A stretch of 64,000 nucleotides of DNA, taken from Pohlia nutans. Taxonomy: Eukaryota; Streptophyta; Bryopsida; Bryales; Mniaceae. The notes beneath the pieces are model-generated. The model was not told the DNA's origin, searched no databases, and worked only from the letters and a program-made list of their open reading frames with translations. The translations under genes were made by a program, and so were the position numbers. The stretch lies in assembly GCA_022496805.1 (NCBI GenBank), contig CM040089.1, positions 42,330,372 to 42,394,371 on the forward strand, in the 5' to 3' direction. Below are positions 49,244 through 62,016 of this stretch, piece after piece; position 1 is the stretch's first letter, and each line of letters begins with the position of its first letter.

Positions 49244-50660
49244 TTAGAATTTTTATTTTTATTTTACATGAAGAAAACACAATTTTAGTCTTAGATGTAC
49301 ATTCATTTTTAAAGCTCGCATTGATTTTGCTTTGAGAGATTTTTTGTCATTGTAAATAAATAATAATAATTAGTGGAAAAGAGTTTGTCAAATTTTTAAC
49401 TTTAATTCTTTTTAATTTTTTAAAAAAAATTATAAAAATGTGACGAAATGAGAGGATGTTGATGAGATGAAAAGTGAGAGTACATTGGAAGTTTTTAAGA
49501 CTTTAAAGTGGATGATGCCGATAGTTTTCTCCTAATCCTAAATAGATTCTTCTTTTTTTACATGAAAGAAATTACGTTTGTGACCTAAAATTCTTAATTT
49601 TTTTCACATTGAAATTTAAAAAATTGGTGATAGATGTATATTGACATTCAAATGTTAATTAACTCACATATTTTTGTGAGAAGATTGTTGTCATGAACCA
49701 ATTTTTTTGATGAAAAGGGTGTTATTTAATTTTATCTTTCACTTTTCATCTCATCTTTCACTTTCCATTTCATCAAACCATCCCATTTAAGTTATAAAGA
49801 TGAGATGGTTTGATGACATGGAAAGTGAAAATAGACTAGGAATTATTGAACTTTGAACTACATGAACTAAGTGATAACAAATCATTTTTGATCCAAAATA
49901 ATCCTTTTGACTTGAAAGTTTAGTTGTTAGCCTTGTCATATAAAATAATTAATTTTATTCATTGAGTAAAACAAAAGATAAGTTTAAAACAATTTCCTTA
50001 CTTTAATTATAAATGCACACCTCCTATTGGAGTTATTCCCTAAACGACCAACTAAAGTCATTGTGTCTTTTTATTTTTTATTTTTTATGTTTTTAAAAAT
50101 ATTTTTAGAAATGGGAGGATGTTGATGAGGTGACAAGTGAGAGTAGATTGGAAGTTTTTAAAACTTTGAAGTGAATGATGGATCTAATCCTAAATAGATT
50201 CTTCTTTTTCTTACATGAAAGAAATCACGTTTGTGACCTAAACTTCTTAATTTTGTTCACATTGAAAAAAAAAATTGGTGATAAATGTATTCTGACTTTC
50301 AAATGTTAATTAAGTCACATGTTGTTTTGAGAAGATTATTGTCATGAACCAAATACTTTTGATAAAAAGGGTGTTATTTAATTTTATCTTTTACTTTCCA
50401 TTTCATCAAACCATCCCATCTAAGTTATTAAGATGAGATGCTTAATGACATGCAAAGTGAAAGTAGACTAGGAGTTATTGAACTTTGAATTAGATGAACT
50501 AAGTGATAACAAGTCATTTTTTATCCAAAATAGTCTTTTAGACTTGAAAGTTTAATTGTTAGTCTTGTAATATAAAATACTTAATTTTATCCACTAAAAA
50601 AAAACAAAAGATAAGTTTTAAGAAAATTCCTTTTCTATTTTATAAATGCACACCTATCTT
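49005..50660 (+). repeat. Segmental tandem duplication with hairpins
   Basis: Two copies start at GTTATTCCCTAAACGACC (about 49000 and 50030). They share GAGGATGTTGATGAG, TCCTAAATAGATTCTTC and ATTACGTTTGTGACC-type blocks; copy 2 is shorter by internal deletion. Each has a foldback: in copy 1 the arms 49756-49786 and 49800-49830 hold CATCAAACCATCCCAT and its complement. Similar AGTGAGAGT-TGGAAGTTTT text occurs at 48460-48510. Confidence 0.65.
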
Positions 50661-51986
50661 TAGTTTTCTAAATGTTTTAGAAGTCTTGGTTCTATGACTC
50701 AAATTTTATCCAATTTACATTTGTTTTTGAAACATTGACATCGTTTCAAACCAAAATTATTTAACTAAAACTTTTCAAAATTTTTGAGGCCTCCAAATGG
50801 CTGCAAGTCTGGCCAAAAATGCCATGCAAAAATTAAAATTAAAATTAAATTAAAATATTTAAAAATTGAACACAAATTTTTTTTTAATTTTTTAAAATCG
50901 AATCCTACGTGGCCCAAATTTGACCACGTCATATCTGGATTTTTAATTTTTAATTTTTTTAATAATAATTTTTAAGAATAATGATTTAATAATGGTTTAA
51001 TTATAATTTTAAAAAAAATTAAATTAAATTTTTTTTGCTCGGAATTTTTTTCCTTTTTATATTCATTTATGTGCATGAGGGTGCTGGTTCAATTCAGGGC
51101 CCTTTGGAGGCCTCAAAATCTTCCTAGTGAGATGTTATTGAATTTTTATTGAATTTCATAAAATAATAATAGTGGTAGAAGGGTTTTGTAAAGATGGAAA
51201 GTGACAATAAACTAAAAGATATTCAACTGTGAAGTAATAGAGCCAAGTAATGGATAATATTTCTTATTCTAAACAATGTTTTTTTCTTTGATACAAAAGG
51301 AAAAACAAGCCATTGTTGTTTTAATAATCTAAGTTTGTAGCTTTCTTCATACATGTGCATGAAAAGTCATAAAGTTTGTCTTGAACAATTTTTTACTTTT
51401 AATCATAAATGTGCACTGAATTCTTTGTAGTACTCAAGAAATAATTATGAATAATCAATTACATTCCTATATTTACATCAATCAACAATCAACCCAATTA
51501 AATCTCCATGCTATTCTATCCTAAGGAAGTCACTGTCAAGAATTTAAATAACTATGAGAGAACAATTATAAGGTGTCTTTTATTCATTTGAGATAAAAAT
51601 TATAAATTTATAGATGTAATATAGGGTGTTTTAAAACCAAATTGGGAATAATTTAGGAATATTCCTAGAATTATATAGAATATACCCTAAATATACTATA
51701 AATAGTAGAATATTCCAATTGTTTCATAACCTTCTATTAAATACCCTTTGTACGCTCATATGTACCCAAAATTTACAATAAGTAACTTCCCCAAGTATTC
51801 TATCTATTATTTTCATTGAAAATAGAAACTTTTCTCAATCTGAGATCAATGTTTTGATCACAAATTCTAATTTCAATTAGTTACTACAAATATGTTGTCA
51901 TTTGGTGTTAAGAGTGATGCTAGTGAGGGTTTTAGGACTAAATTCACTTTGCTAAGACCACTACTAAGACCAAGTGGGAACATACC
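50661..51986. other. AT-rich intergenic stretch
   Basis: No gene recognised. Confidence 0.5.
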
Positions 51987-52260
51987 TTAACCCCCTAAGC
52001 TTCCCTATTTTTTTTGGGCTTAAAAACATCATTGCTTTTGAAGTGTTATGATTAGGTCTAAATGTACATGAAGTATAGAAATCTCAACCGTACAATCTTA
52101 TAGTATACATGTTGTAGATGGCGTGGATCAAATTTGGAGTCATTTGGCCACATAGATTGCAAGATCATAGTGTTTCAATGTTGAAAAGGATGCTGAAATT
52201 TTCCTAGCAACACATTAGAGGTGAAATTTGATTTCTAAACCTACTCAAATGAAAAAAACT
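51987..52260 (+). mobile_element. TTAA element, family J, copy 2
   Basis: Starts TTAACCCCCTAAGC and aligns with 1095-1378. Aligned similarity ends near 52260 only because the other copy is truncated; the far end of this copy was not found. Confidence 0.55.
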
Positions 52261-54244
52261 TAAACTATAAAGTAATTCAAAATCAACATATAAACACATT
52301 GTAAAAGAAATTAATAAACATCTTTAATGTGTCCAAAAAAGGCTTTGAAATGTCAAAAAGTACAAAAGTGACCCATTAGACCCAGAAAGCAAAAAGTGTC
52401 CAAAATAGACCCGTGCACTAAAATGATCCCCAAACATTTAGAATAACTTGAATTGACATGAATTTTTTACCAAGATAACTAGACTTCAAGGAGAATCTAA
52501 CCCAACAATTTTTATTGAAAAATACATTGTATGAAGGAGAAACAAGTCCCCCAAAGTCGCAGACATCAAAAATGCACTTTGGTGAACCAAAATTAAGGCC
52601 CATCTACTAAAATGATTCTCCAAAATGCATTACATCTTGGATTGATTTGAAAATTTTACCACACAAACTAAACATTAAGACACAAGTTTTTGAAAACTTT
52701 CATTGAAATCAGACACTTCAAATGTTACAGTTCTTCAAAGTTGAAAGCAACCCAAAAAGAATGTTAAGACACATACACTACCTGTCAATTTTACCTAAAC
52801 ATTGCTTCTTTTGGCAACAATGTTATGAATAGTCAGAAAGCACTAATTGATGCATGATTGCAATTATGGTTCACTAAACCTAATAGTATGGAAGAATGTG
52901 GCATGATTGCAAAATACTGTGGTTCACTAAACCGATAATTTTTGCAGTACGGACACGTTTTGTGTTACAAGACTTTTCCAAAGCATGATGTGTACAAGAG
53001 TTTCAATCGGATTGTGACTGCAGTGGCTCTTCAATGAAGCTGAAGAGGGATGCTGTTGATGTACGTAGCTCTCGTGCATGGAATTATTTGTTGTCTGGAG
53101 CCGTGCAATTACTGGGAAATTGAAGCCCATCTAACTTTCAAAGCAACTGATGTTGTACAAGGGAATAAGAGAGATGACGTGATTGTCAGTTTGGATAATA
53201 AACTGTACACATCACCATTGATATATAATTTTCAATGTTTTTATTAGGCAGTGCAAGTTATAATCTTTAGCGAAATCACATTATAGTAAGGTAGCGGACC
53301 CAATTCCCGTCCAAATTTCAGGTTCAGCAAGTTCTGTTTTTGAAGTGGCTGTCAAAATGATTCAGAAATATGTGCAGAGTTTGTACGAGCCCAATCCAAC
53401 TTGAACCATATTTTTCAGACTATTATTGAATTACTTATGAATTTTTGAAGTTAGAGATGTAGAGGTGCCAAAAACCGTCCACCCCTAAAATGTCCATACC
53501 GGCTACATGAGAATTTCGAGGTCCAACCTAAAATGTACGCCATGGCACTGGTCGGGAATTGGACCCGGTTGGAAATCGGGTCCTCTACCTTAGAAAAGAG
53601 GTACCCAGGCACCAATGAATTATAGTGCAACTGCAAGAGTGTGGTGCCGAAGGTCTATTATTGGCACCAAGCTAGTGTAGATATGGCCTTTGGGTACCAT
53701 GCTTTGGCACTATATTCCTTCGAGGAAGCCCACTTTACCATTGAATTCTCTCATAAATGGATGAAAAGTGCTTATATTTAATGCTGCATATTCAGGGAGG
53801 GAGAAAGAGATACTGACTATGAGCCATGATATAGCGATACTTCAATACGTCCCTCTATAGCTAATTTAAGGAAGATAAGTTATTCTAGATTGATGAAGAA
53901 TAATGATTGTGATTGGTTCACCGACTATAGTGGTTCAAGGGTGTGGAGACGATAGCTTGTGACACCAAATGTTGAACAAGATGATAGTGACCAAGGGTTG
54001 AATTGAGGGAGAAGGGTGCAAATGCTCTTGGTATCACGGAACATGTAATATATGGATGTAGTATGGTTATTTATCCAAAATGTAGCAATATCACCCTTAC
54101 ATTAGACCCTTTTTGAGCATTTTTTTTTTGGATACTTTTCAATAGTTTGTTTTGAACAAAATATTTTGAATATAGCAGTTAAATTTCTCCCAAAAAATCA
54201 CTACTCATCACCTCGGTGCTTCAAACAGAGAGGCTCTTGTAAGT
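52261..54244. other. Intergenic stretch
   Basis: No gene recognised. The 53590-53710 part has GGGTACC/GGCACCA-type inverted blocks like the CACTA-like element at 25983. Confidence 0.4.
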
Positions 54245-54742
54245 TACTTCCTCTATCCCATAATAAGCTTTCTGATTGCATAAACTATTTGAATGTCCCA
54301 TAACAAGCTTCTTGTTTGCTCAAACTACTACTCCTACTAGCTCACAGCCCACACCATTGTGCTCACGATCCATACCATTGGACTATAGTAGACATGCCAA
54401 TGACCGCACAATTTCACGGCACAATTCCAATAGAAATGTAAGGTATCGCCCAATCACCACAAGCCATGTGGTGAAGGGCCCCCAAATAAATTTCCATTAA
54501 AAATCGTACCTAATGTGTTTAACGTTCAATAAAAGTTATTGTACAAAACATTTTTGAGTGTGATTTTTTCAAGGTGAATCCCAACTTAACATACCACAAT
54601 CTTTCAAAATTTGAGACAATGTAAGTTTCTACATTGTCGTGGGGAAGGATTTGAGTATTGCATGTGCAGTCATTGGCATGTTTACTTTAGTTAATTCTTC
54701 CATTTTGAGGGTTGAGGAAGCTTATTATGGGACAAATGAATA
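54245..54742. mobile_element. Stowaway-like element (498 bp)
   Basis: Left TACTTCCTCTATCCCATAAT; right the complement of TATTCATTTGTCCCATAATA. Both continue into AAGCTT and are flanked by TA. The left end is followed by an imperfect direct repeat with CCCATAACAAGCTTC. Confidence 0.6.
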
Positions 54743-55108
54743 AGGGTTAAGGTAGAAGCACCAAAAACTGTTAGGTACCAATTGTGGTCACCTATAAAAG
54801 CACATGTTTCAACTTCAGGAGTTCCCAATCTAGTTATCACAAGCATTAATTATGAGTACCAAGTTAACTATCTGATTGGACTAAAAATGAAAGACAGTTA
54901 TTAGTACACCTACTAACATCAATACGGTAGTGGTCTATGCATATTAAGTTTGAAAATTTATAACAAAATCATACATTGTGAAAAATTAATTAAAATTTGA
55001 GCTTGGTTATTAAACCCAAAGTTTTATGTGCTGCAACTTTTAATCATTGAAAATGAGCGCTCCATGTAGGTTGAAATGCTTAAACTGACAGCAACTGTAC
55101 CCCTTACC
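54743..55108. other. Intergenic stretch
   Basis: Nothing recognised. Confidence 0.4.
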
Positions 55109-55430
55109 TTAACCCTTAAACGTCAAGGTAAGCCCCATGGGCTTATTTAAAAGAGAATAATTAAGAAAAAAGTAGATTTTCTCAACCAAATCAAGCGTGG
55201 ATTGGTGCGTTGGAAAGCTACTGAAAAAGCAATCTAGATTGCAAATTTGCGCCTCATTTGAGAGATTGTGGAATCGTTGGTAAGCAATCAAAGTTATGAA
55301 ATTGAACAAGTTTTTGAGGTTGGGGCAGCAGAGATGCCGCAGTGCTATAGTGCTACAGTGCTACAGTGCTGGCCAGCAGTGTCCCGTAGAGCCGTTTTTG
55401 CATTTTATTTATTTATTTATTTCCCTCCGA
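55109..55430 (+). mobile_element. TTAA element, family K (one end seen)
   Basis: TTAACCCTTAAACGTCAAGG is followed at position 21 by TAAGCC-CCATG-GGCTTA, a perfect 6/5/6 stem-loop. No partner terminus was found, so the end given is arbitrary. Inside is a short CTACAGTG repeat (about 55342-55368). Confidence 0.55.
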
Positions 55431-55733
55431 AAATTTAGATGCCTTAACTATGGGTGAAATTGCAGACATTTCACAAAAGAGGGACAGAGATGAGAAGCTG
55501 CGGCCGTTGATGCAGAGGCGTGTGGAGAGCCTTCAATGACCACACGCCACTGACACAAGTAGCAGTTAGGTTTGTACAGTATTCTGGCTCTTGCTTCACT
55601 TTTAGCACTTCCTAATTCCTACACCCACTTCTAGTTGAACAGCATATTGTTTTCAGTGACTTGCGTGGCCACAAAGGAACACAGCCGTTTGCAAAATTCT
55701 CGCACCCAAATTTAACTTACAAGCAAAGTCCCG

Positions 55734-56132
55734 TATGTGAGGGTCAGATTCAGACAGCCTGTTGTCGAAATTGAATTTTCATGTCAGATTTTGAGATTTT
55801 CATGTCACTGTAAACCAATCACAAGATGACACATGACACTTTTAGACCCAAAAAAGGTTAAATTGTGTTGAAATTGACCACGGCATAAAGATGAGGAAGT
55901 GGATGTCGTTTTCAAAGATGCATGTCATTCTCTAGCACATGTGCTCATTGGTTTTTGCATAAAAGACGGTACACTACATCGTGGTCAGTTTGGACAGAAA
56001 TTAATCAATTTTATTTTTTAAATGCTACATGTCATCTTGTGATTAGTTTAGGGTGACGTGGACCTCTCAAAATCTGACGTGGAAGTTCAAGTTTGACGCC
56101 AAGCTGTCTGAATGAATCTGACCCTCACGGTA
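55734..56132. mobile_element. Long-TIR element, family X (399 bp)
   Basis: Inverted arms of roughly 100 bp begin GTGAGGGTCAGATTCA and end with the complement. Arms contain AATCACAAGATGACA and its complement. Flanked by TA. A single arm of the same family lies at 56371-56475. Confidence 0.75.
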
Positions 56133-56370
56133 CTTTCCTTGAGAAAGGCTGGAGAATAGACTTGAAGAAAGTATGATTTTGATATCAATTGATTGGCATG
56201 TGTTTCCTTCTTCCCATATTGATTGCCATTTGTCTGTCTGTAAAGAACTTGCAAGTACAGCTCCGTTCATGGCAAGGGGTTGAAAGGTGGTACTTTTTCG
56301 TGCATGAAGTACACTGTGCATTTGGTGAGAGATGCCCTATGTCCTTGTCAACTTCGTCATAAATTATTAT

Positions 56371-56475
56371 AGTGCCACATGTCATCTTGTGATTGGTTTA
56401 GGGTGACATGGATCCCTCGAAATCTGATGTGGAAGTTTAGTTTCAACGCCGGGCCATCTGAATTCGACCCTCATG
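56371..56475 (-). mobile_element. Family X solo arm
   Basis: Matches the right arm of 55734-56132 (ATGTCATCTTGTGATTGG to CGACCCTCATG). The stretch from here to 57086 has no recognised gene. Confidence 0.6.
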
Positions 56476-57086
56476 TAAGTTATGGTATCTTAACCACCAT
56501 CAACAGAAAGGGACACCCCTGCTGTTTGTTGGAATTGTTATATTTTGTGGAGAAAGTATAAATTGTTGATAAGGGCTTAGGTGGTAAAAGTTTGTTGATA
56601 AAGACTCACTATTGAAAGTCATTTGCTTTTTAGCTGTTTTATAACTATCACCCCTTTGCTAACCAGCATGCATAAGTTCAGAGCTTTGACATGGGGAAAA
56701 TGTACAATTGCATGTGTACACAGCAAATACTGGAATGTGATATCTGAGAGTGTCATGATAATGAGTTCAGAGTGTAAGTTGTGTTGTAAACAACCAACAT
56801 GAGCAGAATGGGTGGTTTTTTGTTTTTTTATAAAAAAAAACAAATGAATGCTTTTATTCCATTGCACAACAACAGATTACAAACATCACATTGTGAACGA
56901 AGAGAGCACGTTTCTAGTGCTCCCCCGCAGATGAGAATGGTTGTTTTTGAATACAAGTTCAAACATGGCAAGGTTTTTTTTCCTTTTTTTTATTTTTTCC
57001 TTTTTCTTTCTTTCCTTTTTTTTATTTTTTTTGGGGGGGGGGCTTCTTGCAATTAGACACCAACGCCAATGGCACAATTGCAGTGG

Positions 57087-57340
57087 TTAACTCCTAAAAT
57101 CCCAAGGGGTATAGAACAAAACTAAGATGTATTATAAAACGTGATTTCCATAACTTTGATGAAGTTTATCCCAATAAAGAAAATGCAAAACATGATGTTT
57201 GAAAATTATCAATACGGTCAAATTTTCAATAATAGTTTTAGATTTTCATTTAATGAATTTAGAAGCAATTATCTTTAAAAATTCACCAAAATTGCATTTT
57301 ATATTTTTAGAATTCAAATTTGATATTATTGGTTAAGAAT
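57087..57340 (-). mobile_element. TTAA element, family C, fragment
   Basis: Starts TTAACTCCTAAAATCCCA and aligns with the inverted right part of 14354-14902 (GGGGTAT-GAACAAAAC-AAGATGT). The stem-loop end is missing. Confidence 0.6.
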
Positions 57341-57511
57341 TTATGGTATTATTGGTATTATTGGTTATTGTATTTTTCATTTACCGATTTACACTTAGTG
57401 GTAGATACTTGTGATGAACAAATTTCTACTACTAGTAAGTTTAGATTGTCTCGTTTCATTTCACAAAGTACGCAAACTGGTTCAACTCAATTATAGCCTA
57501 CATGTAGTAGT

Positions 57512-58285
57512 ATGTATTTGGCATTCACATTAGACGCATATATGCTTATGAAATACGTACATGTACTTGTATTGTTGTCTTGTTGCAGAGACACAAGATT
57601 TAGAAAGGCGATTATTGTGATTGTGAGAGTTGCGGTCACTCTATATAAATTATCGCACGACGCTAGTTTTCTGATATGCTCCGAGTTGTTTTCCATAGGC
57701 AAAAGCATTGTTTGTATAGTTATCTGGGAGGTGGTAAAGGCGATCAATATTGAATTCAAGGGCGAAATCTCATAGCCACGGGGTAACTGCCTACTTGATA
57801 CTTTGGTTACCTTTTAGCATTACTATGGTTTGTTTGTGGTTGTGGGAGCAATCAATGGTACACACTTTGAAATTAGAAAACCATAAGTTTTCTAATTAAT
57901 TTTTGTTATTTCAAGTCAGGAAAATACATCATGCAATTTCAAGCGGTTGTTGATAGTGACAAATGATTCCTAGATGTCTTGGTGATTAATGTTTGTCAGT
58001 TGCAGCACTTGAGTCTGTATCGATTAGCTACCACCACGAATTTGTTTGATGTTGCCTACTCGATAGATGGACATAGTTTCATGATATAGTTGTGGCTTGT
58101 TGCTTGATGCATAATGTACTACTCGGTCAGAGTCCACATATCTACTAGAGGTTCTCTAGCAGGAAGGCATAGCACCTCATGTCGACGTTGATCATGAAGT
58201 GGAGCCCCCTACACTTGGAGCCTCGAATTTAGACCTCAAACGTGATGAACTAGTTGCCTACCTTGTAGGACAATGCAACCTCATC
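57512..58285 (+). pseudogene. PIF/Harbinger (HARBI1-like) transposase relic
   Basis: A DDE nuclease of the Harbinger type is readable in pieces: RVAVTLYKLSHDASF, then SELFSIGKS and EVVKAINIEFKGEIS (57600-57770), GAINGTHFEIRKP (about 57845-57883), FQAVVDSDK (about 57938), VVACCLMHN (58089-58115) and RDELVAYLVGQCNLI (about 58240-58285). The first catalytic position, normally GAIDGTH, is Asn here (codon 57854-57856). Stops and frameshifts confirm decay. It would have cut and pasted DNA at 3-bp TWA targets. Confidence 0.85.
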
Positions 58286-60836
58286 TCATGTAGTCAACTT
58301 TTTTTATTAAATTTTTGCTTTGCAATTTCATTTTGTTGATTAAAAGTTTTATATAGATCAGAGATGTGTATTTGTTTTGTATTTTCGTTTCTTATTTCCT
58401 TTTTATTTTTTGCTTCCAAAGTGCAATGTCGATGTGATGAATATTGTTAAACAAGTCAATCCACAAGGAGAGTGTGTGGCAGACTTTGTCTTTCTCCAGG
58501 TATGCTTGTTACCTTCATATAAAATGATAATCAATCAGACTTCAAATTCTTGCTACATAGCACTAGTTTTATTTCTTTTCATTTATTTATTTCGTTTTCC
58601 ACTATCTATGATAATCACAACTGGCCTACATTGAAAGTTTGCAAGTAATAGAGGAATTCTACATAGCTTTTGGCCTTCAGGGTACGGCGTTGGATATGTT
58701 GGCCCCCAACCAACTCTCCTCATTTCTACATCAATTTTATTTCAAACTAAAATTCAATGCTGATTCTAAGCATCGTTTATAGAATGATCAAGATTGTCAT
58801 AGTTGGTTGCTCCTGTAGAATTATGTAGTACTACAATTACTTCCAACGAAGGATGTTAGTAAAATGTGCCATTCGGTATCGTGTAGCGCCCTATGGCGTC
58901 AGCCAAGCTAGCAATGGCTTGTACAAATAGTTGTTGATTCAATAAAGAGAGCCGAAAATTGACAGTAGTCGTCGTGTCCTTTTCTCTCTTATAATCCATA
59001 TGTAGCTGGAAAATTTGCAATTGAATGTACCTTGATTTATTTTGTTTCAGCTTATTTTTTCATCTTGTTCATGTTGTTAAGTGCGTCCACTAGCTTCTCA
59101 CTATTCTTTTGTATGACTTTCACCATGAGCTTGTGCACGCTACTATTTTTCCTCTTCATCTGCGTATTGTCGAAGTTGTGTCGTGTGTCTCTTCCACTGC
59201 CACTAGAGGTGCTCCTCATATAGGTGAAATGCTCCTCTCAACACCGTTACGAGTACGGAGTATTGTTACTCATGTAGGTGCAGTTTCGGAGACTACAGGT
59301 CCCCTTTGCATCAGGGAGGATGCAGACAGCGCTGTGTTGTGATTCTTCTTGAACGGAGCTAGGGAAGGAGGCGTCGACGACGCATGCATCTACAACAACA
59401 ATGAAGGTATGTTATTCACCATTTCTTTTCATTTTAAAACACAATACTAACTTTATTGTTGCTTGTGTTTGTTGATGTAGGTTATGAGGCAATGAAGTTG
59501 AAACCAATGTATAAACTAGATATGTGAAATGACTCGTACATGTGGTCTGTGATTTTGGGGACGAGGATTTGGTGATCGACTAGAAGCCATGATGGGGTCT
59601 AGATGACTTACACACGTTGGTCCTGTAGAAAGCAACGGCCCAAGTCGACGATAGTGATGGTTGTGGACGTAGTTGATGTTGGGCACTTCACACTTCTCAT
59701 TACCAAGCCAAGTCATCAATCATCCAATGAAAAATTCACGGTTGGATCATTGTGGTTGTCGTACCTCATCACCTTGAGCTCCGGTTCATCGCTTACATCT
59801 ATGATGGTTGCTACATCCGGCTAAACATAGGTGGAGTATGTAGGATTAAGCAAATCCCTATAATGGGGGATTTATGGTAGCTTAGTACTACCTTCTGCTC
59901 CTTTCTGCTGAGAAACCAACGTTCTCTCTTGTCTATGACTTGGAGTTCGAGTTGGGTTCAATTCGGATCCCGCTCGATCCTGGTTTTGAACTACAAAAAA
60001 TGATTGTGTGTATATGTATTGCAGGTGACGTGGGATGGTATAAAAGAAAAAAATGATTATAGTCGAAGATGAAGTAAAGAGCATGCAAATATAATCAAGT
60101 ATTGACTATAGCAAGTTGAGCAATTACGTACCACTTCGACCCTAAATGTGAACCTAACTGTAAGTTCCACGACAAATAGATGTAAACAATACATTTTCTA
60201 CTACCTCTCACCACTATACATGTTGGGTACATACCACTTAGTATAAATCGGCTTTTAGTATACAATCAAAATAAACTTTTGAATAATTCAATAGAATTGT
60301 ACGAACATAGTTTCAAATTCTGAGATTAAAGAAAGATTTATGAATTCTTCAAATATCATACTTATTTAAAGGGGATCCTTATAAAAATGTATCAATCTTG
60401 ATTCAATCTTCAACCATATGGTTGAATTGGATCAAAAACACATATTATCTATAAATTGAGATGTTGATTTTTTGAAAGGAATATGCGTTTTTATAGATAT
60501 CGTTAGGGCTGAACTCTTTGTTTATGTAAGGTATCGTGTGGATCTATGAAAAGAGTTAATGAATAAAAGATTTTTCAAATACTATATTAAGCCAAATAAT
60601 GAAGCAATTTGGGCTAAGTGTTTTATGATGTCAACAAAAGGTGCAAACTTCACATAAACATTGCCTAGATAGGGGTTGCCCCCTAAAAAATTCAAATGAA
60701 AAATTTTGGCACTTTTTTCAATACTCATTTCAACATATCTAGTTCAACGCTTTTTTTGACACTAAAGTGTCAAAAACGTGTTGAAAACAACATCCTATTT
60801 TGATTTGGAATGTGGGAATCAGGAAAACCATGTCCA
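58286..60836. other. Stretch without a recognised gene
   Basis: Short frames (for example 58377-58634, 59109-59342, 59603-59824) match nothing I know. Given the transposase just upstream, some of it may be the rest of a Harbinger element (which often has a second, Myb-like gene), but no such motif was seen. Confidence 0.35.
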
Positions 60837-61422
60837 TTAACCCCTAAAAGACCAACCGTCTATTTTTTGGAGGATGTACATATTTCATCCACGTTTTTCT
60901 CATCCGTCATGCACTTTTTGCAAGGAAAAGAAATACAACAAAATTCTATGCCTAGATAGCTTCATGCATGTGTGATCCGATTAGAAAGGGGATGATTTGT
61001 GAAATTTTTATGCCTCATTTCATGTTGTAGTGATTCACCAAAAAATCCAAAGATTTTAGTCCAAACGTGCTCTTGAAGAAATAAACTCATAAAATTAAGC
61101 AACCTAAAAATCTCCAAAAATCACTATACTTAGAATATTACATTTCAACCCATCACAACAAACTTCATCTACAAATTGTCAATATCTTATTTGTAAATGA
61201 ATTACAAAATAGTTTTGAATTTCAAATTTCAAATTTTATACAATTTTTTTTGGTAATAGCAATTAGAGATCTAACTGTATGAATAGAATCTAAAATTTAT
61301 AATGTACAGCTTTTATTCATACATCAAGCTCAAAATATACCTCTTGGTTGCATTTTATGATGCAACTTTGTAAAATTGCCAAATTTGGAGAGGGGTGAGG
61401 ATGTTTACGAGTTAAGGGTTAA
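60837..61422 (+). mobile_element. TTAA element, family A, copy 2 (586 bp)
   Basis: Left TTAACCCCTAAAAGACCAAC, then CGTCTA-TTTTT-TGGAGG at position 21 (decayed stem). Right end GTTAAGGGTTAA. It aligns, inverted, with 2963-3537. Confidence 0.85.
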
Positions 61423-61430
61423 ATGGACGT

Positions 61431-62016
61431 TTAACCCTTAAAGGCCCAACCGACCCTGTGGGGTTGATGAATGATTGTTTTCATCCATATCTCCTTCCTC
61501 ATGAACTTCTTCATCATGAAACATTTTTAGAGATATTTCATCAAGTTGTTGTCCTATCCAACGGTTGGATTTGGTGTTATTAAAGAGTACATACTTCTCT
61601 AAAATTTCAAATGTATAAGTATGTGAAATTTTGACCAAGCCAAAATTGCATTGACTTTAGTTCAAAAGTGGCCATGCAAAAATGAGGTCATAGATTTAAG
61701 GTACACAAATTTCAAAAAATCACCATGTCAAAAGTATCTCATTTCAAATCTAATTCAACATTTTTCACTCAAAAAATATTAAAATTTTGTTTGTAATCAA
61801 ATTTAGAAGGAATTTTTAATTTTTACTTTCAAATTTTATAATTATATATTGGTGATAGTATAAGTGAATCGAACCGTACGGATGGAATCTAAAATTCAAA
61901 ATCTAGAACTTTCATTTGTATATTAATACCAAAATATTCTTCTAAATACTACTTTATGATGATTTTTTTCAAATTGTCAATTCCAGGGACACCTTGTGAC
62001 CTTTAAGGGTCTTTAA
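61431..62016 (+). mobile_element. TTAA element, family N (586 bp)
   Basis: Left TTAACCCTTAAAGGCCCAAC, followed by a poor stem (ACCC-TGT-GGGG). The right end is GACCTTTAAGGGTCTTTAA and shares its TTAA with the next element. Only one copy is in this window. Confidence 0.65.
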
